Part shown: in pieces, positions 31,904 through 41,519 of the stretch | Numbering within the stretch: the first letter of the stretch is position 1 | Layout of the letters: the number at the start of each line of letters is the position of its first letter | Source: Pyropia yezoensis | Lineage: Eukaryota; Rhodophyta; Bangiophyceae; Bangiales; Bangiaceae | Reading direction: 5' to 3' | Length of the DNA: 64,000 nt | Assembly (NCBI GenBank): GCA_009829735.1 | Contig: CM020620.1 | Coordinates: 28,552,951-28,616,950, forward strand | Notes under the pieces: model-generated | Seen by the model: only the letters and a program-made list of their open reading frames with translations | What the model was told of the DNA's origin: nothing | Database searches by the model: none | Made by a program: the position numbers and the translations under genes

Positions 31904-32775
31904 TGTGAGGCACCACCCACACCCGCGCGTCCCGCAACGTACTGGTGATTGGTGTCAGCTGCCCGCGCAAGCCAATGAGGCTGCGGGGCGCGGGGAAGGT
32001 CACGGGCGGGGTGACGGTGATGGGGGTGGGGAAGAAGATGGGCGGGACGTCGGTGAGGGTCGAAGGAGTCGAAGGGTTCGAGGGTAAAGGAGGTCGTTGT
32101 GTCTGTGTTTTGTTGTCCCCCCGAGGTCTCCCCGGGTGGCGCCCGCACTCACGCAGTATATACCCCCGAAGGGGCACCCAAGGTGCCCCAAAGCATGCGA
32201 TTGCCCGTACCGCCGGGAGGGTGGCCCCAATGGGCTCAAAACAAGGCAAAGGCTCTCAGAACAAGTCAAGATGGGTGTGCGCGCCCCAAGGCGCCCCACC
32301 AGACAGCCCCAAGCGGGGGCGGGGCGGCGTGCGGCGCTCGTGGCACCGCGCGGCTGGCCTCACACGCCGGTCGGCCGGAAAGGCCACAGAGGCGTGTAAG
32401 CCAGACGCCAGTCTTCAGGTCGAAAGTCTCCCGTGGTTCAGCAAATCTTGCCATTCCAATTGGCTCGTGGGGAGATTGTTCCGGCTGGCCGAAGGGGCAG
32501 AGGTGTGGCTTGTCCTGTGGTCCGTTGGCCCTCTGATCCGCGGAGAGAAAATATCCGTCCAGGGATGAGTCAGGGTACTAACGGGTAGCCGATCCGCGGC
32601 TCTCGTGCTGACCGTCCGCGACCCGTAGAATATCGGCCGGACACCGCGGCATCTCCAGACTACCAGGGAGTTAATGCCACTTGAAAGGAGTTGGCTGAGA
32701 AGGGCAGGGAAAGAGAGGCCCCAGTCCTTATCCCAGAAGCTAGAGTCTTGGGGATTTAGGGGGCATGTCCTTACA
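31904..32775 (-). repeat. Family F 3' LTR
   Basis: This 872-bp LTR has ends TGTGAGG and CCTTACA. Apart from its first 35 bases it is nearly identical to 49223-50094. The first 35 bases differ much more, which is odd. Confidence 0.85.
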
Positions 32776-33460
32776 CCTCCTGCCCCTTAGGACGCGCGGC
32801 GAAGGAAGGCGTCCAAAACCTCAGGTGCGTGCGAAAAGTCTTGCTTGGTCATCCAGGAGCTCTTGCTGACGTCACAGCCCTTTCACTTGACGAGGTACTG
32901 TAGTCGTCCTCGGCGCTTTCGTGACCGTATGATGGAGTCGACTTCGTACTCGACCGAACCGTCCGGAAATGTAACCGAAGGCGGAACGAGAAGAAGGCGG
33001 CCGTACGGGTCAGCGCGGTATGGCTTTAGCAAGCTCGCATGAAAGGCGTTGTGAACCTTGCGATCGAGCACCGCTTGGGAAAGATCCAAGCGGAGAGTCA
33101 CATCGTTAATGCTTTCAGTGACGTGATAGGGTCCTGAGTACTTGAGCATCAGCTTCCAAGCGCCTTGGAAGGTGTCTGGCATCAGGTGTTTGGTACTTAG
33201 AAGCACCAGATCGTCGACGGCAATCTTGCAAGGTCGGCAATGGCGATTTGCGTACGCCGAACGCGCCTCATTTGCACTCTAGATGGCTGATATGGCAGGT
33301 TCCTGAGAACGTTGGAGACCGCTTCCCCAGTCGGACACTGCAGGTAAAGATGATTTCGACTTGTCCAGGATGTCCATTGGAACTGTCTTGGGTTCGAATC
33401 CGTAGTTCAGGAAGAAGGGTGAGTACGTCGTCACAGCCTTTGGCGACCGGTTGTAGGCTA
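32776..33460 (-). pseudogene. pol: Element F: integrase C-terminal part and chromodomain
   Basis: Pieces in order are the end of the integrase core (AYNRSPKAVTTYSPFFLNYG), the SH3-like segment (KYSGPYHVTESINDVTLRLD, then FHASLLKPY) and a chromodomain start (YEVDSIIRSRKRRGRLQYLV) close to the 3' LTR. This is the 3' half of the F pol gene, separated from the rest by the C1 insertion. It has more than one break. Confidence 0.8.
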
Positions 33461-33465
33461 CTTCA

Positions 33466-33828
33466 TGTAGCACAATAGGGATCCGTCGCGCGTCCACTCT
33501 CAGGGAACACTCACCAAGGGGGATCGGCACCAACGTCACCGGGAGGCCAAGGTTGCTGTCCTTGGAGCGCAAGCCACGGGACCAAGATGGGAGCCCAAAT
33601 GGGAGGGGTTTGTTGTTCTACCTTGGCCGGCGGTGGATTCGCCACCGGCCCCCTCGTTATAAACCCTCGGAGACACTACTAACTACCCTCCACCCCAAGA
33701 TGCAAGTCCCTCTGGTCATACGTAACTTATAGATACCGTGACCAGTACGAACTATCAAATTGAAAGTTAAGGGTTAGAAGTAGCCCCCCTGATATTAGGG
33801 TCACAATACGGACAACCATATTGCTACA
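33466..33828 (-). repeat. Family C LTR (3' LTR of C1)
   Basis: This 363-bp LTR has ends TGTAGCA and TGCTACA. An inverted repeat lies at 33625-33650. In the element's direction GTTTATAAC and CTATAAGTT are possible TATA elements. Confidence 0.93.
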
Positions 33829-33840
33829 TATCCCCCCCTT
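33829..33840 (-). promoter_or_regulatory. Polypurine tract, C1
   Basis: The minus strand reads AAGGGGGGGATA directly before the 3' LTR, the standard position and composition for the plus-strand DNA primer. Confidence 0.8.
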
Positions 33841-34415
33841 AGATTCGGCCCGTCCTCGGGTCGAGTTGCATTCGGGGTACCGAATGTAAGTGGGTCGCGT
33901 GACCGTTTACCCGTCGGGTGGGGCTTTGCGCCCCGTCGCGACAGACACCCCTTTTCGAGGTTGTCTCAGGGGGGTGCCCCCCTTTGCGTGGTACACACAC
34001 ACGATCCGTTTTCCGGACCGTTAAATTCCCGATGCGGGTTGCTGTTCACGCCCCCCCTTTCCGAGGGGTGGTGCAAGCGGATCCGCCACCAGGTGCCTGG
34101 TGGTAGGGGGGCCCCTCTCGTGTGGACGATTGAGTGGGGGGCGGGGGCTGCCCGCGTTGCGTGGGGGCGGTTGGGGGTGACCCCCCTTACTTACCCCGTG
34201 TGTGGGTGTGGCCCCGTCCCGCCCAGGTGCCTGGGTGGAGCGCGGTCGTAGCCCCGTGGGGCGCGGGTCGACCCGCGTGCCTGCGGCGCTTCTCGTGGCC
34301 GTTTGTGGTCATAAGCGCGGGTGTCCGTGCTTCCCTGGCTCGTCCCGGTTATCCCGCCGTACCGGGTTGTAGCCGTCGACGGCTTGTGGGCGCGGGGGAC
34401 TCCGCACCCGTTATC
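33841..34415 (+). other. Leader of the C1 antisense ORF, no gene
   Basis: This GC-rich, non-coding DNA lies between the polypurine tract and the ATG at 34416. It is conserved in C2 (3437-4013) and is presumably promoter and 5' untranslated sequence. One plus-strand frame extends upstream of the ATG to 34134 without an ATG. Confidence 0.45.
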
Positions 34416-36863
34416 ATGTCCTATCCCCAAGTGCTTGAAGAGGAGGAAGACCTCCTGATCGGGGAGGAGATGGAGGACGACGCGCCTGTCGGTCCCGACG
34501 CCGCGCGTTACGGGGTGAGCTCGTCTGACGACGACGGGCCTGCGGTGTCCGTCCGTCTGTCGGCCGGAGGACTGTCGTCCGTGTGCAGCGGCACGACGGT
34601 GCCGTCGGCCGGAGGTCAACCCGGCGGTCAACCGCGCGTGGCGGCTTCTACCCCCTCTCTGCCGGCTGCCCGGATGGAGCCTGGTGCCGGTGCCGGCTCA
34701 CCGCAGGTACCTCAAGATGGTCCGCCCTGCGGCGGAGGTGGCGACCCGCAGCCGACTCCGGCTGGTCAAGGTGGTCCGGGGGTCCGGGCGGTGACTCCTC
34801 GAGGCGGTCCCGACGTTGACGCGGGTGGTGGTGGCGGTGCGACACCCGGTGCGGCGGGTCAAGACGGTGCGGGTGTCCGCACGGCCGGGGCTCCGGCTCC
34901 GGAGGCTGTCCAAGTGCCTTCCCCTTCCGAGGCGGGGGCTACGCCGACGGGTGGTGCCGGCGCCGGTGCCGTACCTGCGGTGCCGCGGGCGTCGAGCGGT
35001 CAAGACGCTCCTTCTCCCATGGCGGTTGACACCGGGAGTTACTCCGGGCGGGCGCCCGCCCTTCTTCTTCCTCCTCGGCCTCGTCCATCTCCGACGTCGG
35101 CCCCTCTGCCGGTGGTGCGTCCCCCGGCGCCCCCGATTCTTCCTGGTCCTGCCCGGGTTGCCCCGTTGGGTGGCGGCGTCGCCGTGGCGGCGGGTCAACC
35201 CGCCATGTCGGTGTCCGACTTGGTGGCTCGGGTTCGAGGCCTCACGGTGCAAGAGTCGATGGAGTCCGATGGGCGTATGCGGGTGGACTTCCACCTGGTG
35301 CATCCCCGTGGAGAATCCTCCCGGCGCGTCAAGGTGGACCCGTGCTGGGAGCGGGAGTTGGTGCGGCTGGTCAACCAGCCGAACGCGGTCCGGGTGGAAC
35401 ACCATTGGATCCTGAGTCAGCCGGACGACCGGCATGCGCAGCTCTGGCGCACCCGGGTGGGACGGGGTGAGGTCTACCTCGACCCCAACTTCGGGGTCTG
35501 CGACTTGATTGCCCCCGCGTTGCCGCGGGAGATTGACTACCCGGCTAGTGCTCGGGGGATTGCGGCGGCGGCGGAGCCGGTTGCGTTTGGGGAGACGGTG
35601 GGCAGTACTGGTCGGTATCCCGACTTTGACTACTACCCGGGGGTACCCCCGTATCTGTCGTTGACGGCTCCCTACCCGCCCATGGCGGGGTTGAAGTCGG
35701 CGTCGAGTTGGCGACGTAACCATGGTGTCATGGCGGATGCGTTCCGCACGGATATAACGTGTGCGTTGCAGACCGGCAACGGTCGTGCTCCGGTATATAC
35801 TCCCGTGCGCCCGCCGCTATGGCAGGAGGGGTGGGAACCCGCCCCTGCTTTCCGGTTTGACACCGGCTCCTGCCTCCGATACTTCGGGAGTGTGTTGGCC
35901 TCCCGGCCGGTCCACCCGTTGCAGGGTACCTTCACCCTTGAGGTTACCCTCGGGCAGGCTTCATCCTTCTTGCTGTCCGTCCGCCGGCAGGGTCGTCTGT
36001 TTCATCTTCCGACGGGTGTCCGTCGGCACATCGCGCAGTTGGGCGTGGATCTGATAGCTGCCAAGACCGGGTTGGCCCGGGAGTTCGAAGCCCTGCTGGC
36101 TGTTCACGATGCCGTGAACTGGGCTGGGGTGTTGGCCCTTCCCCCGTACCGGGACCCGCAGGCTGGGGCTTCCCCCTTGCCTGGTCACTCGTTGCGTGTC
36201 CGGCGTACTCAGCCGGGTGAGCCTAGTTGCCATGGGTGGGCGTCCACCGAGGCCGTTCCTGACCTGGGTATTCCCATGGTTATCCATGACCCTCTTCAGG
36301 TCCTTGCTCCGTGGTTCGGTAACCCGATGCCGGCGGCGGTTGGCCGTCGTCCCCGAGAGTGGGGCTCTGTGGGTGGGGAGCGTGAGGTGTCCCGTCGTCG
36401 GGCGGAGTACCGCCGTGGTTACGGTGGAGCCCCTTCGGTAGGGTCCTACCGGGCCTCGTATCAGGTGCCACCGGCTCCGGTGGTAGCCGTGTCGGCTCTT
36501 ATGGCTCCTCTGGCTGCGCCAGTGTCACCTCCCGCCCCTGTCCTACATGACGGGGGTCCCCGTCTCTGGTATGAGGGCGTTGACGCCCTTGTTACCCGCG
36601 CCATGCGTGGGGGTCTCTCTGTTAGCTGGGGGGATATCCCCCCAGGTGCTGCGCTGGTTGGGTCAGCGCGTTGCTTCGGTGGCGTGCTGGACCGCCTCCA
36701 GAAAGCTCTGGAGGACGTGGAGGCTGGCCGCAGCACCCTCGTCCAGCTATGCACCGAGGTAACTCGGGTGGTCGACCGTCGTGACATTGCCGACCGGTGG
36801 AGCACGGAGGTATACGCGCTTACGCGTGAGTGGCCTCCCTCGGGCAGTGGGTCTACCCACTGA
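34416..36863 (+). CDS. Antisense accessory ORF of family C, 815 aa, unknown function
   Basis: This frame reads against gag-pol. ATG 34416 is chosen because C2 has a matching ATG at 4014 with the same acidic start. By residue: 1-35 acidic (EEEEDLLIGEEMEDD); about 40-260 Ala/Gly/Pro-rich and probably disordered; 264 to about 570 well conserved with C2, including NQPNAVRVEHHWILSQP and an RRQGRLFHLP motif near 523-532 that is shared with the A1 counterpart; about 640-680 basic; and a helical C-terminus. I see no signal peptide, membrane span, zinc finger or known enzyme motif. Its 3' end faces that of pol across 37179-37264. Antisense ORFs are known in some plant Ty3/Gypsy elements, but I see no similarity to one I know. 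A role in RNA regulation, particles or host interaction would be a guess. Confidence 0.8.
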   Translation: MSYPQVLEEEEDLLIGEEMEDDAPVGPDAARYGVSSSDDDGPAVSVRLSAGGLSSVCSGTTVPSAGGQPGGQPRVAASTPSLPAARMEPGAGAGSPQVPQDGPPCGGGGDPQPTPAGQGGPGVRAVTPRGGPDVDAGGGGGATPGAAGQDGAGVRTAGAPAPEAVQVPSPSEAGATPTGGAGAGAVPAVPRASSGQDAPSPMAVDTGSYSGRAPALLLPPRPRPSPTSAPLPVVRPPAPPILPGPARVAPLGGGVAVAAGQPAMSVSDLVARVRGLTVQESMESDGRMRVDFHLVHPRGESSRRVKVDPCWERELVRLVNQPNAVRVEHHWILSQPDDRHAQLWRTRVGRGEVYLDPNFGVCDLIAPALPREIDYPASARGIAAAAEPVAFGETVGSTGRYPDFDYYPGVPPYLSLTAPYPPMAGLKSASSWRRNHGVMADAFRTDITCALQTGNGRAPVYTPVRPPLWQEGWEPAPAFRFDTGSCLRYFGSVLASRPVHPLQGTFTLEVTLGQASSFLLSVRRQGRLFHLPTGVRRHIAQLGVDLIAAKTGLAREFEALLAVHDAVNWAGVLALPPYRDPQAGASPLPGHSLRVRRTQPGEPSCHGWASTEAVPDLGIPMVIHDPLQVLAPWFGNPMPAAVGRRPREWGSVGGEREVSRRRAEYRRGYGGAPSVGSYRASYQVPPAPVVAVSALMAPLAAPVSPPAPVLHDGGPRLWYEGVDALVTRAMRGGLSVSWGDIPPGAALVGSARCFGGVLDRLQKALEDVEAGRSTLVQLCTEVTRVVDRRDIADRWSTEVYALTREWPPSGSGSTH

Positions 36864-37344
36864 GGAGTGCTATTTGTTTGTGAGGGAGAGGGTCCCGGCA
36901 ACCCTTATGGTCGCCGGGTAGTAGTGAGTATAAACTCATCCCCCGCTGGGGGCATTGCTTGCCTCTGTTTGCTGCCCTGGGGAGTACCCCTTCTGGCTCA
37001 GTGGTGCCTTGCCTCCCGCCCAACTTCTTCCGGTTGGTTCATGCTTGGGGAGGTTATCCTCCCTCACTTTGTGTCTTGGCTTGGGGAGGTCATCCTCCCG
37101 TGTAAGCTCCCTAGTTCCTTCGATATTATCGGAGTTAGCCTTTACCTTTAAGTTAACTTATTAAGGTTCAGGTTTTTACTTAGTTACCTAAGCTTAGCTC
37201 TACTTAGTTACCTAAGCTTGGTTCGACTTAGAAACCTAAGTCTGATTTGACTTAGAAACCTAAGTCTGCCGTAACCATGTCATACCCTACTTAGTAGGTA
37301 TAAGCCTCACCCCCCAACAGCCGAAGTCGGTGTCGGTTGGGTTG
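36864..37344. other. Spacer between convergent antisense ORF and pol in C1
   Basis: No gene is present. It holds four palindromic 24-bp repeats (next entry) and lower-GC DNA, and probably carries the 3' processing signals of both transcripts. Confidence 0.5.
37179..37264. repeat. Four 24-bp tandem repeats with a palindromic core
   Basis: Cores are CTTAGTTACCTAAG at 37179-37192 and 37203-37216 and CTTAGAAACCTAAG at 37227-37240 and 37251-37264. Each has five-base arms CTTAG and CTAAG around four bases. The spacing is exactly 24. They sit between the 3' ends of two convergent genes. Confidence 0.85.
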
Positions 37345-40300
37345 TTACAGTAGGCGTCGTCGCCTCATGTAAGGCATGAGTAGTTGGCGGGGTATATTCG
37401 CCGCCTGTTCCCAGGTGGGTGAGTCGTATCCGACCCACATAACCTTGACGTACCAGGGTCCTGGTATGTCCGGGTCGGTGTGTCCGACCACGCTCTCTAC
37501 TTGGTATGGAATCCCATCCGGTCCCACCGGGTCATCCGACCGGTGGGTTGTAAGAGCTTCATGTAGCAACCCAGCCGGTACCGGCTGAGGCTGTTCCGGC
37601 TTCGGAGCAGGTGTGACATCATTCATACTGATGCGTTGAATCTCCGTATCGGAGTGTAAGATAACAGAGTGGTCATCTCTGTGGAGGATCTGGTACGGTC
37701 CTTTGACCGGTTGCATAAGCTTGTTCCCTCGGAACTTCTGGTGTCTGATATAGACCCAGTCACCTGTTACCAGGGTTGCGTTGCGCACCCGTAGTCGGGC
37801 GTCGAAGTTCTTCTTGTATCGAAGTTGTGTTCTGTCAAGGGCACCCTTGAGCTTAGGTATCATCCATGATAGCTTGGCCAACCAAGCTAGGTGTATACGT
37901 TCGGCGGGTCGGCCCTTCGGTGTATCATACCGAGTGCACCTGCCGGGTGGCAGCGTCAGGTTACCGACGCCTAGTGGCATGACCCACTCCAGCGGAGCAA
38001 TGTTTGTGCTCCGATGTGGCCTGGCATTGTATGCCAGGGTGAGTACGGACAGAAGCCTGTCCCAAGTGTTCGTGTGCTCGGCCACGTAGCACTGTAGCAT
38101 CTTTACGATGGTGCGGTTGAACCGCTCCACCTGCCCGTTGGACTGCGGGTGGTAGTCGGATGCCCGACGTGGTTCGATACCGAATATGCCCAGGACCTTC
38201 GTGCAGAATGCCGACGTAAGGTTTGCTCCGTTATCGGAGAGGAGTTGCTTCATGACTCCGTATGCACTGATCCAGTGGTCAACCACTGCGTTCATGATCG
38301 TGTATGCCGTATCATTCGGGATGGCTGCCGCTCTTGACAGCTTAGTGAAGCGGTCAGACATGACCAGGATGTACCTGTTCCCTTCTTCCGTTATCGGAAG
38401 TGGCCCGAGTATGTCGATAGCGACTTGCTCGTTGGGCCCATCAGGTGGGAATAGCTTCATGGCAGACGCCTGCCTATGTAGACTCATGCGGTTACGTGCA
38501 CAGGGGTGGCATCCCCGTACGTGGTCGACCACGTCGACGGCCATTGCTGGCCAGTAGAAGAACCTTCGCATTGCTGCGAACATACGTGAACCTCCCGGGT
38601 GTCCGGCTGTAGGGTTCTCATGTTCTCGTTCCATGACGGCTTGCCGTAAGGACACGGGAACCACGACTTGATGTCGTCCATCGGCGGGTGCCTGCCGGTA
38701 TATGAGTCCGTCTTCGTTCTCGGAGAAGATGCCGGCCGTACCGGCCAGGAGGTTAGCACGATGACGTCTACAGTCATCGTCGTTGGCCTGTGCCTCGCGG
38801 AAGTCCGCGAGGGTCAATGGGCACGCAAGGTGTGCCATGGTATGGTCAGCCATACCCTGGGTAGCATTACCCACCATGCACACCGGTACTACCGGGATGT
38901 CTTCGTCCACCGGGCGGGTATCCCCGCTCGGGGTGTCGAGTCGAGACAACGCGTCTCCGAGGTGGTGGGTTGACCCAGCCTTATACACCGTACGGTAGTC
39001 GTGCTCGGCCATCTTCAGCCTCCATCGGGCTAGCCTCCCATGGCTATCGGAATCCTTGTCACCAAGGTTGAGGAGCCATCGTAGGGGTTCGTGGTCGGAC
39101 CTCACGATGAACCTGGAGCCCTCCAGGTATGGACGGAGCAGTTGCACTGCCCATATAACTCCGAGGCATTCACGCTCGGTGGCACTATAGTTCCGCTCAG
39201 CCGGGTTGAGTGTCCGGCTGAAGTACCCTACCGGACGTAGGTCCGGGATAACGTTATCGGTACCGATCAACGTCTCTCCCTGTAACAGGGTGCATCCCAC
39301 TTGTGTATCACACGCATCGACATCGATGACGAAGGTACCCCGTCTATGCGGTAACGCAAGGACGGGTGGGGCTAGTAGGGCTCGCTTCAGCGACTCGAAT
39401 GCCTCCTCTTCGCTAGGCGAAGGGGGTTGGAGTACCTTGGGTAAGGTACTGCTCGTAAGAACCGTTAACGGTTTAGCTATCCGAGCGAAGTCCTTGACGA
39501 ACCGTCGGTATACATTGCACATTCCCAGGAAGCTCTTGAGCTGCGTCTGGGTGTTAGGGAACCGGGCATCCCGGAGTGCCCGGGTATTGGCTTCGAGTAC
39601 CCCTAGTTTACCAGGGGTTATCTGGTGGCCCAGATATTCGACCGTCTGTTGGAAGAAGGCGCACTTCTTCAGACGCAGGGTTACCCCGGCGTTCCTCAAG
39701 AGGGTGAGTACCTCGTCAACATGTTGTACATGGTCATCCATGTTACGTGAGAAGACGATGACGTCATCGAGGTACACTAGGCAGTTACGCCACTTCACCC
39801 CAGACAGTATGATGTCGATAGCCCGCTGGAATGTAGCGGGGGCGTTGGACAATCCGAAGGGCATCCTTAGGAACTCGTACACTCCACTGTGACAGACGAA
39901 TGCCGTCTTGGGGATATCCTCGTCCGCCACCGGGATCTGCCAGTATCCGGCATTGCAGTCGATGGTGGTAAACACCGTAGCCTCCCCCAGGGAGTCGATG
40001 CATTCATCCATCCTTGGTAAAGGGTATGAGTCCTTCTTGGTAACCAAGTTGAGGCGTCGATAATCGATGCAAAACCGAGGGGTTTGATCCTTCTTCGGCA
40101 CAATAACGACTGGGGCACCCCATTCCGACATCGAAGGTCGGATCACCTTAGCTTCACTCATCCTCTTCACTTCTCCATCAACGATCTCTCGTTGCATAGG
40201 TCCCGCTCGGTGCGGTTGTGAGCGGGCGGGTCGTGCGCCTGGTACCAGGTCTATACGATGTTGGGTTGCCCCAATGGTCCCCAAGGCCCCGCCTGTCCAC

Positions 40301-41511
40301 ATAACGTCATGCTTTCTTAGCATCCGTCGTACCCCTTCGGCTACCGAAGGGGGAAGGTGGTCGAGGTCAGCCTCGGCCAGTGCCTTCAAGGCCTCTTGGT
40401 CCTTTGGCGGCAGGTCCGCCGGAGCCGCCGATGGGTTAGGCTTCCCGTCATCGGGTTGCTGTCGCTCGGTGGTCTCGGCGACCGCCAGTACTTCAAGTGG
40501 TTCCACTTGACCTTCCTTATCAGGGGTAAGGATATCTCCTTCGTAGAGTTCGGCAATCCCGAGGATAGTTCCCTTCGGGAGGGTGACTGCCTTACGGCGG
40601 TAGTTCGCCATCACTAGGAGGGACGACCCTTCTGCTGGGAGGTCTATGAGACCGTTGGCCATGGTCAACCCATGGCGCTTGTACGTCCGTAGGTTGGACT
40701 GGACTCTGCAGATGCCTGCGAGGTCGCAGTTAACCGGGAGGACTGTCTCTGACAACGGCTCAAAGCGAGTCCGCTTGGCCAACCGAAGTGTCTTCGGCTC
40801 GACGCTTGCGTACACCTCAGCCACGTTAACGTGGCTTCCTTGTAGCGTCAGGTCCCTGACGATAGCCGTGTGTCCTCGCTTCGTTCCGTCGGCTTCTTGA
40901 AGCTCGACGGTCCTCCGGCCTGGCCGGATTGCATCAACGTGAACGTTGATGAAGGTGCACCCCAGTATGCAGGGCACCGATAGCGTTTCACATACCAGGA
41001 AGTCAACTTCCGTGGTGAGATCCCCGATGGTAACCTGCAGCGACATCGCTGCGGTCGTACGAATGAGTCGACCATTCGCGTCCTTGATGGTGGGTCCCCG
41101 AGTCACTCTGACTCGTGGAAGCCACTTGTCCGGGAGGGTATCCTTCCGGATAAGGTTGGGTCCAGCCCCTGTATCCAGTACAGGGTAGTACGATCGTGTC
41201 GACTGGGGGTCAACCCCCAGGGTGGCTGATACCTTGAAGTTCTCCAAGGTAAACAACACATGTCCTACACCGATATCCGGTGTAGCTCGGGCATCCTGAA
41301 CAGGGCCCTTGTCTGGTTCAACGTGACGGGGCTTCCCGTCCTCTCCTCCCAACCTTGGAGGTTGGTCATCAATCCCCTGACGCCGTGTCGTCGGGGCCGG
41401 AAGGTGTACCCGGGGGTTGATGCGGCGTCGGCTCAACCGCGCTCTCCGTGGGGCTTTCCCCGCGGTACTCCGGGGTGACTTGCTTGGGTGACCCCAGCGC
41501 CCCCCGGTCAT
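37345..41511 (-). CDS. pol: Pol polyprotein of C1 (protease, RT, RNase H, integrase, chromodomain)
   Basis: This is an intact 1388-residue frame. By residue: protease LDTGAGPN with Asp113; reverse transcriptase with FCIDYRRLN, LPFGLSNAPATFQRA and YLDD at 580-583; RNase H start VDACDTQVG; integrase HHCC finger, then catalytic D1033, D1093 and E1129 (D,D-35-E); SH3-like segment KGPYQILHRDDHSVILH; and a terminal chromodomain (YQVESVVGH, then WYVKVMWVGYDSPTWE). The ATG at 41509-41511 is in the -1 frame relative to gag, just past the gag stop, so the frame can be entered by frameshift or by this ATG. All enzymes look complete, so this copy could still be able to move. Confidence 0.93.
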   Translation of the reverse strand: MTGGRWGHPSKSPRSTAGKAPRRARLSRRRINPRVHLPAPTTRRQGIDDQPPRLGGEDGKPRHVEPDKGPVQDARATPDIGVGHVLFTLENFKVSATLGVDPQSTRSYYPVLDTGAGPNLIRKDTLPDKWLPRVRVTRGPTIKDANGRLIRTTAAMSLQVTIGDLTTEVDFLVCETLSVPCILGCTFINVHVDAIRPGRRTVELQEADGTKRGHTAIVRDLTLQGSHVNVAEVYASVEPKTLRLAKRTRFEPLSETVLPVNCDLAGICRVQSNLRTYKRHGLTMANGLIDLPAEGSSLLVMANYRRKAVTLPKGTILGIAELYEGDILTPDKEGQVEPLEVLAVAETTERQQPDDGKPNPSAAPADLPPKDQEALKALAEADLDHLPPSVAEGVRRMLRKHDVMWTGGALGTIGATQHRIDLVPGARPARSQPHRAGPMQREIVDGEVKRMSEAKVIRPSMSEWGAPVVIVPKKDQTPRFCIDYRRLNLVTKKDSYPLPRMDECIDSLGEATVFTTIDCNAGYWQIPVADEDIPKTAFVCHSGVYEFLRMPFGLSNAPATFQRAIDIILSGVKWRNCLVYLDDVIVFSRNMDDHVQHVDEVLTLLRNAGVTLRLKKCAFFQQTVEYLGHQITPGKLGVLEANTRALRDARFPNTQTQLKSFLGMCNVYRRFVKDFARIAKPLTVLTSSTLPKVLQPPSPSEEEAFESLKRALLAPPVLALPHRRGTFVIDVDACDTQVGCTLLQGETLIGTDNVIPDLRPVGYFSRTLNPAERNYSATERECLGVIWAVQLLRPYLEGSRFIVRSDHEPLRWLLNLGDKDSDSHGRLARWRLKMAEHDYRTVYKAGSTHHLGDALSRLDTPSGDTRPVDEDIPVVPVCMVGNATQGMADHTMAHLACPLTLADFREAQANDDDCRRHRANLLAGTAGIFSENEDGLIYRQAPADGRHQVVVPVSLRQAVMEREHENPTAGHPGGSRMFAAMRRFFYWPAMAVDVVDHVRGCHPCARNRMSLHRQASAMKLFPPDGPNEQVAIDILGPLPITEEGNRYILVMSDRFTKLSRAAAIPNDTAYTIMNAVVDHWISAYGVMKQLLSDNGANLTSAFCTKVLGIFGIEPRRASDYHPQSNGQVERFNRTIVKMLQCYVAEHTNTWDRLLSVLTLAYNARPHRSTNIAPLEWVMPLGVGNLTLPPGRCTRYDTPKGRPAERIHLAWLAKLSWMIPKLKGALDRTQLRYKKNFDARLRVRNATLVTGDWVYIRHQKFRGNKLMQPVKGPYQILHRDDHSVILHSDTEIQRISMNDVTPAPKPEQPQPVPAGLLHEALTTHRSDDPVGPDGIPYQVESVVGHTDPDIPGPWYVKVMWVGYDSPTWEQAANIPRQLLMPYMRRRRLL

Positions 41512-41519
41512 CCTTCCTC

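Noticed and set aside
33391-33401. GGTTCGAATCC, the consensus B box of a tRNA gene
   Set aside because: No A box at a fitting distance and no cloverleaf. It lies inside the F integrase coding strand (NYGFEPKT).
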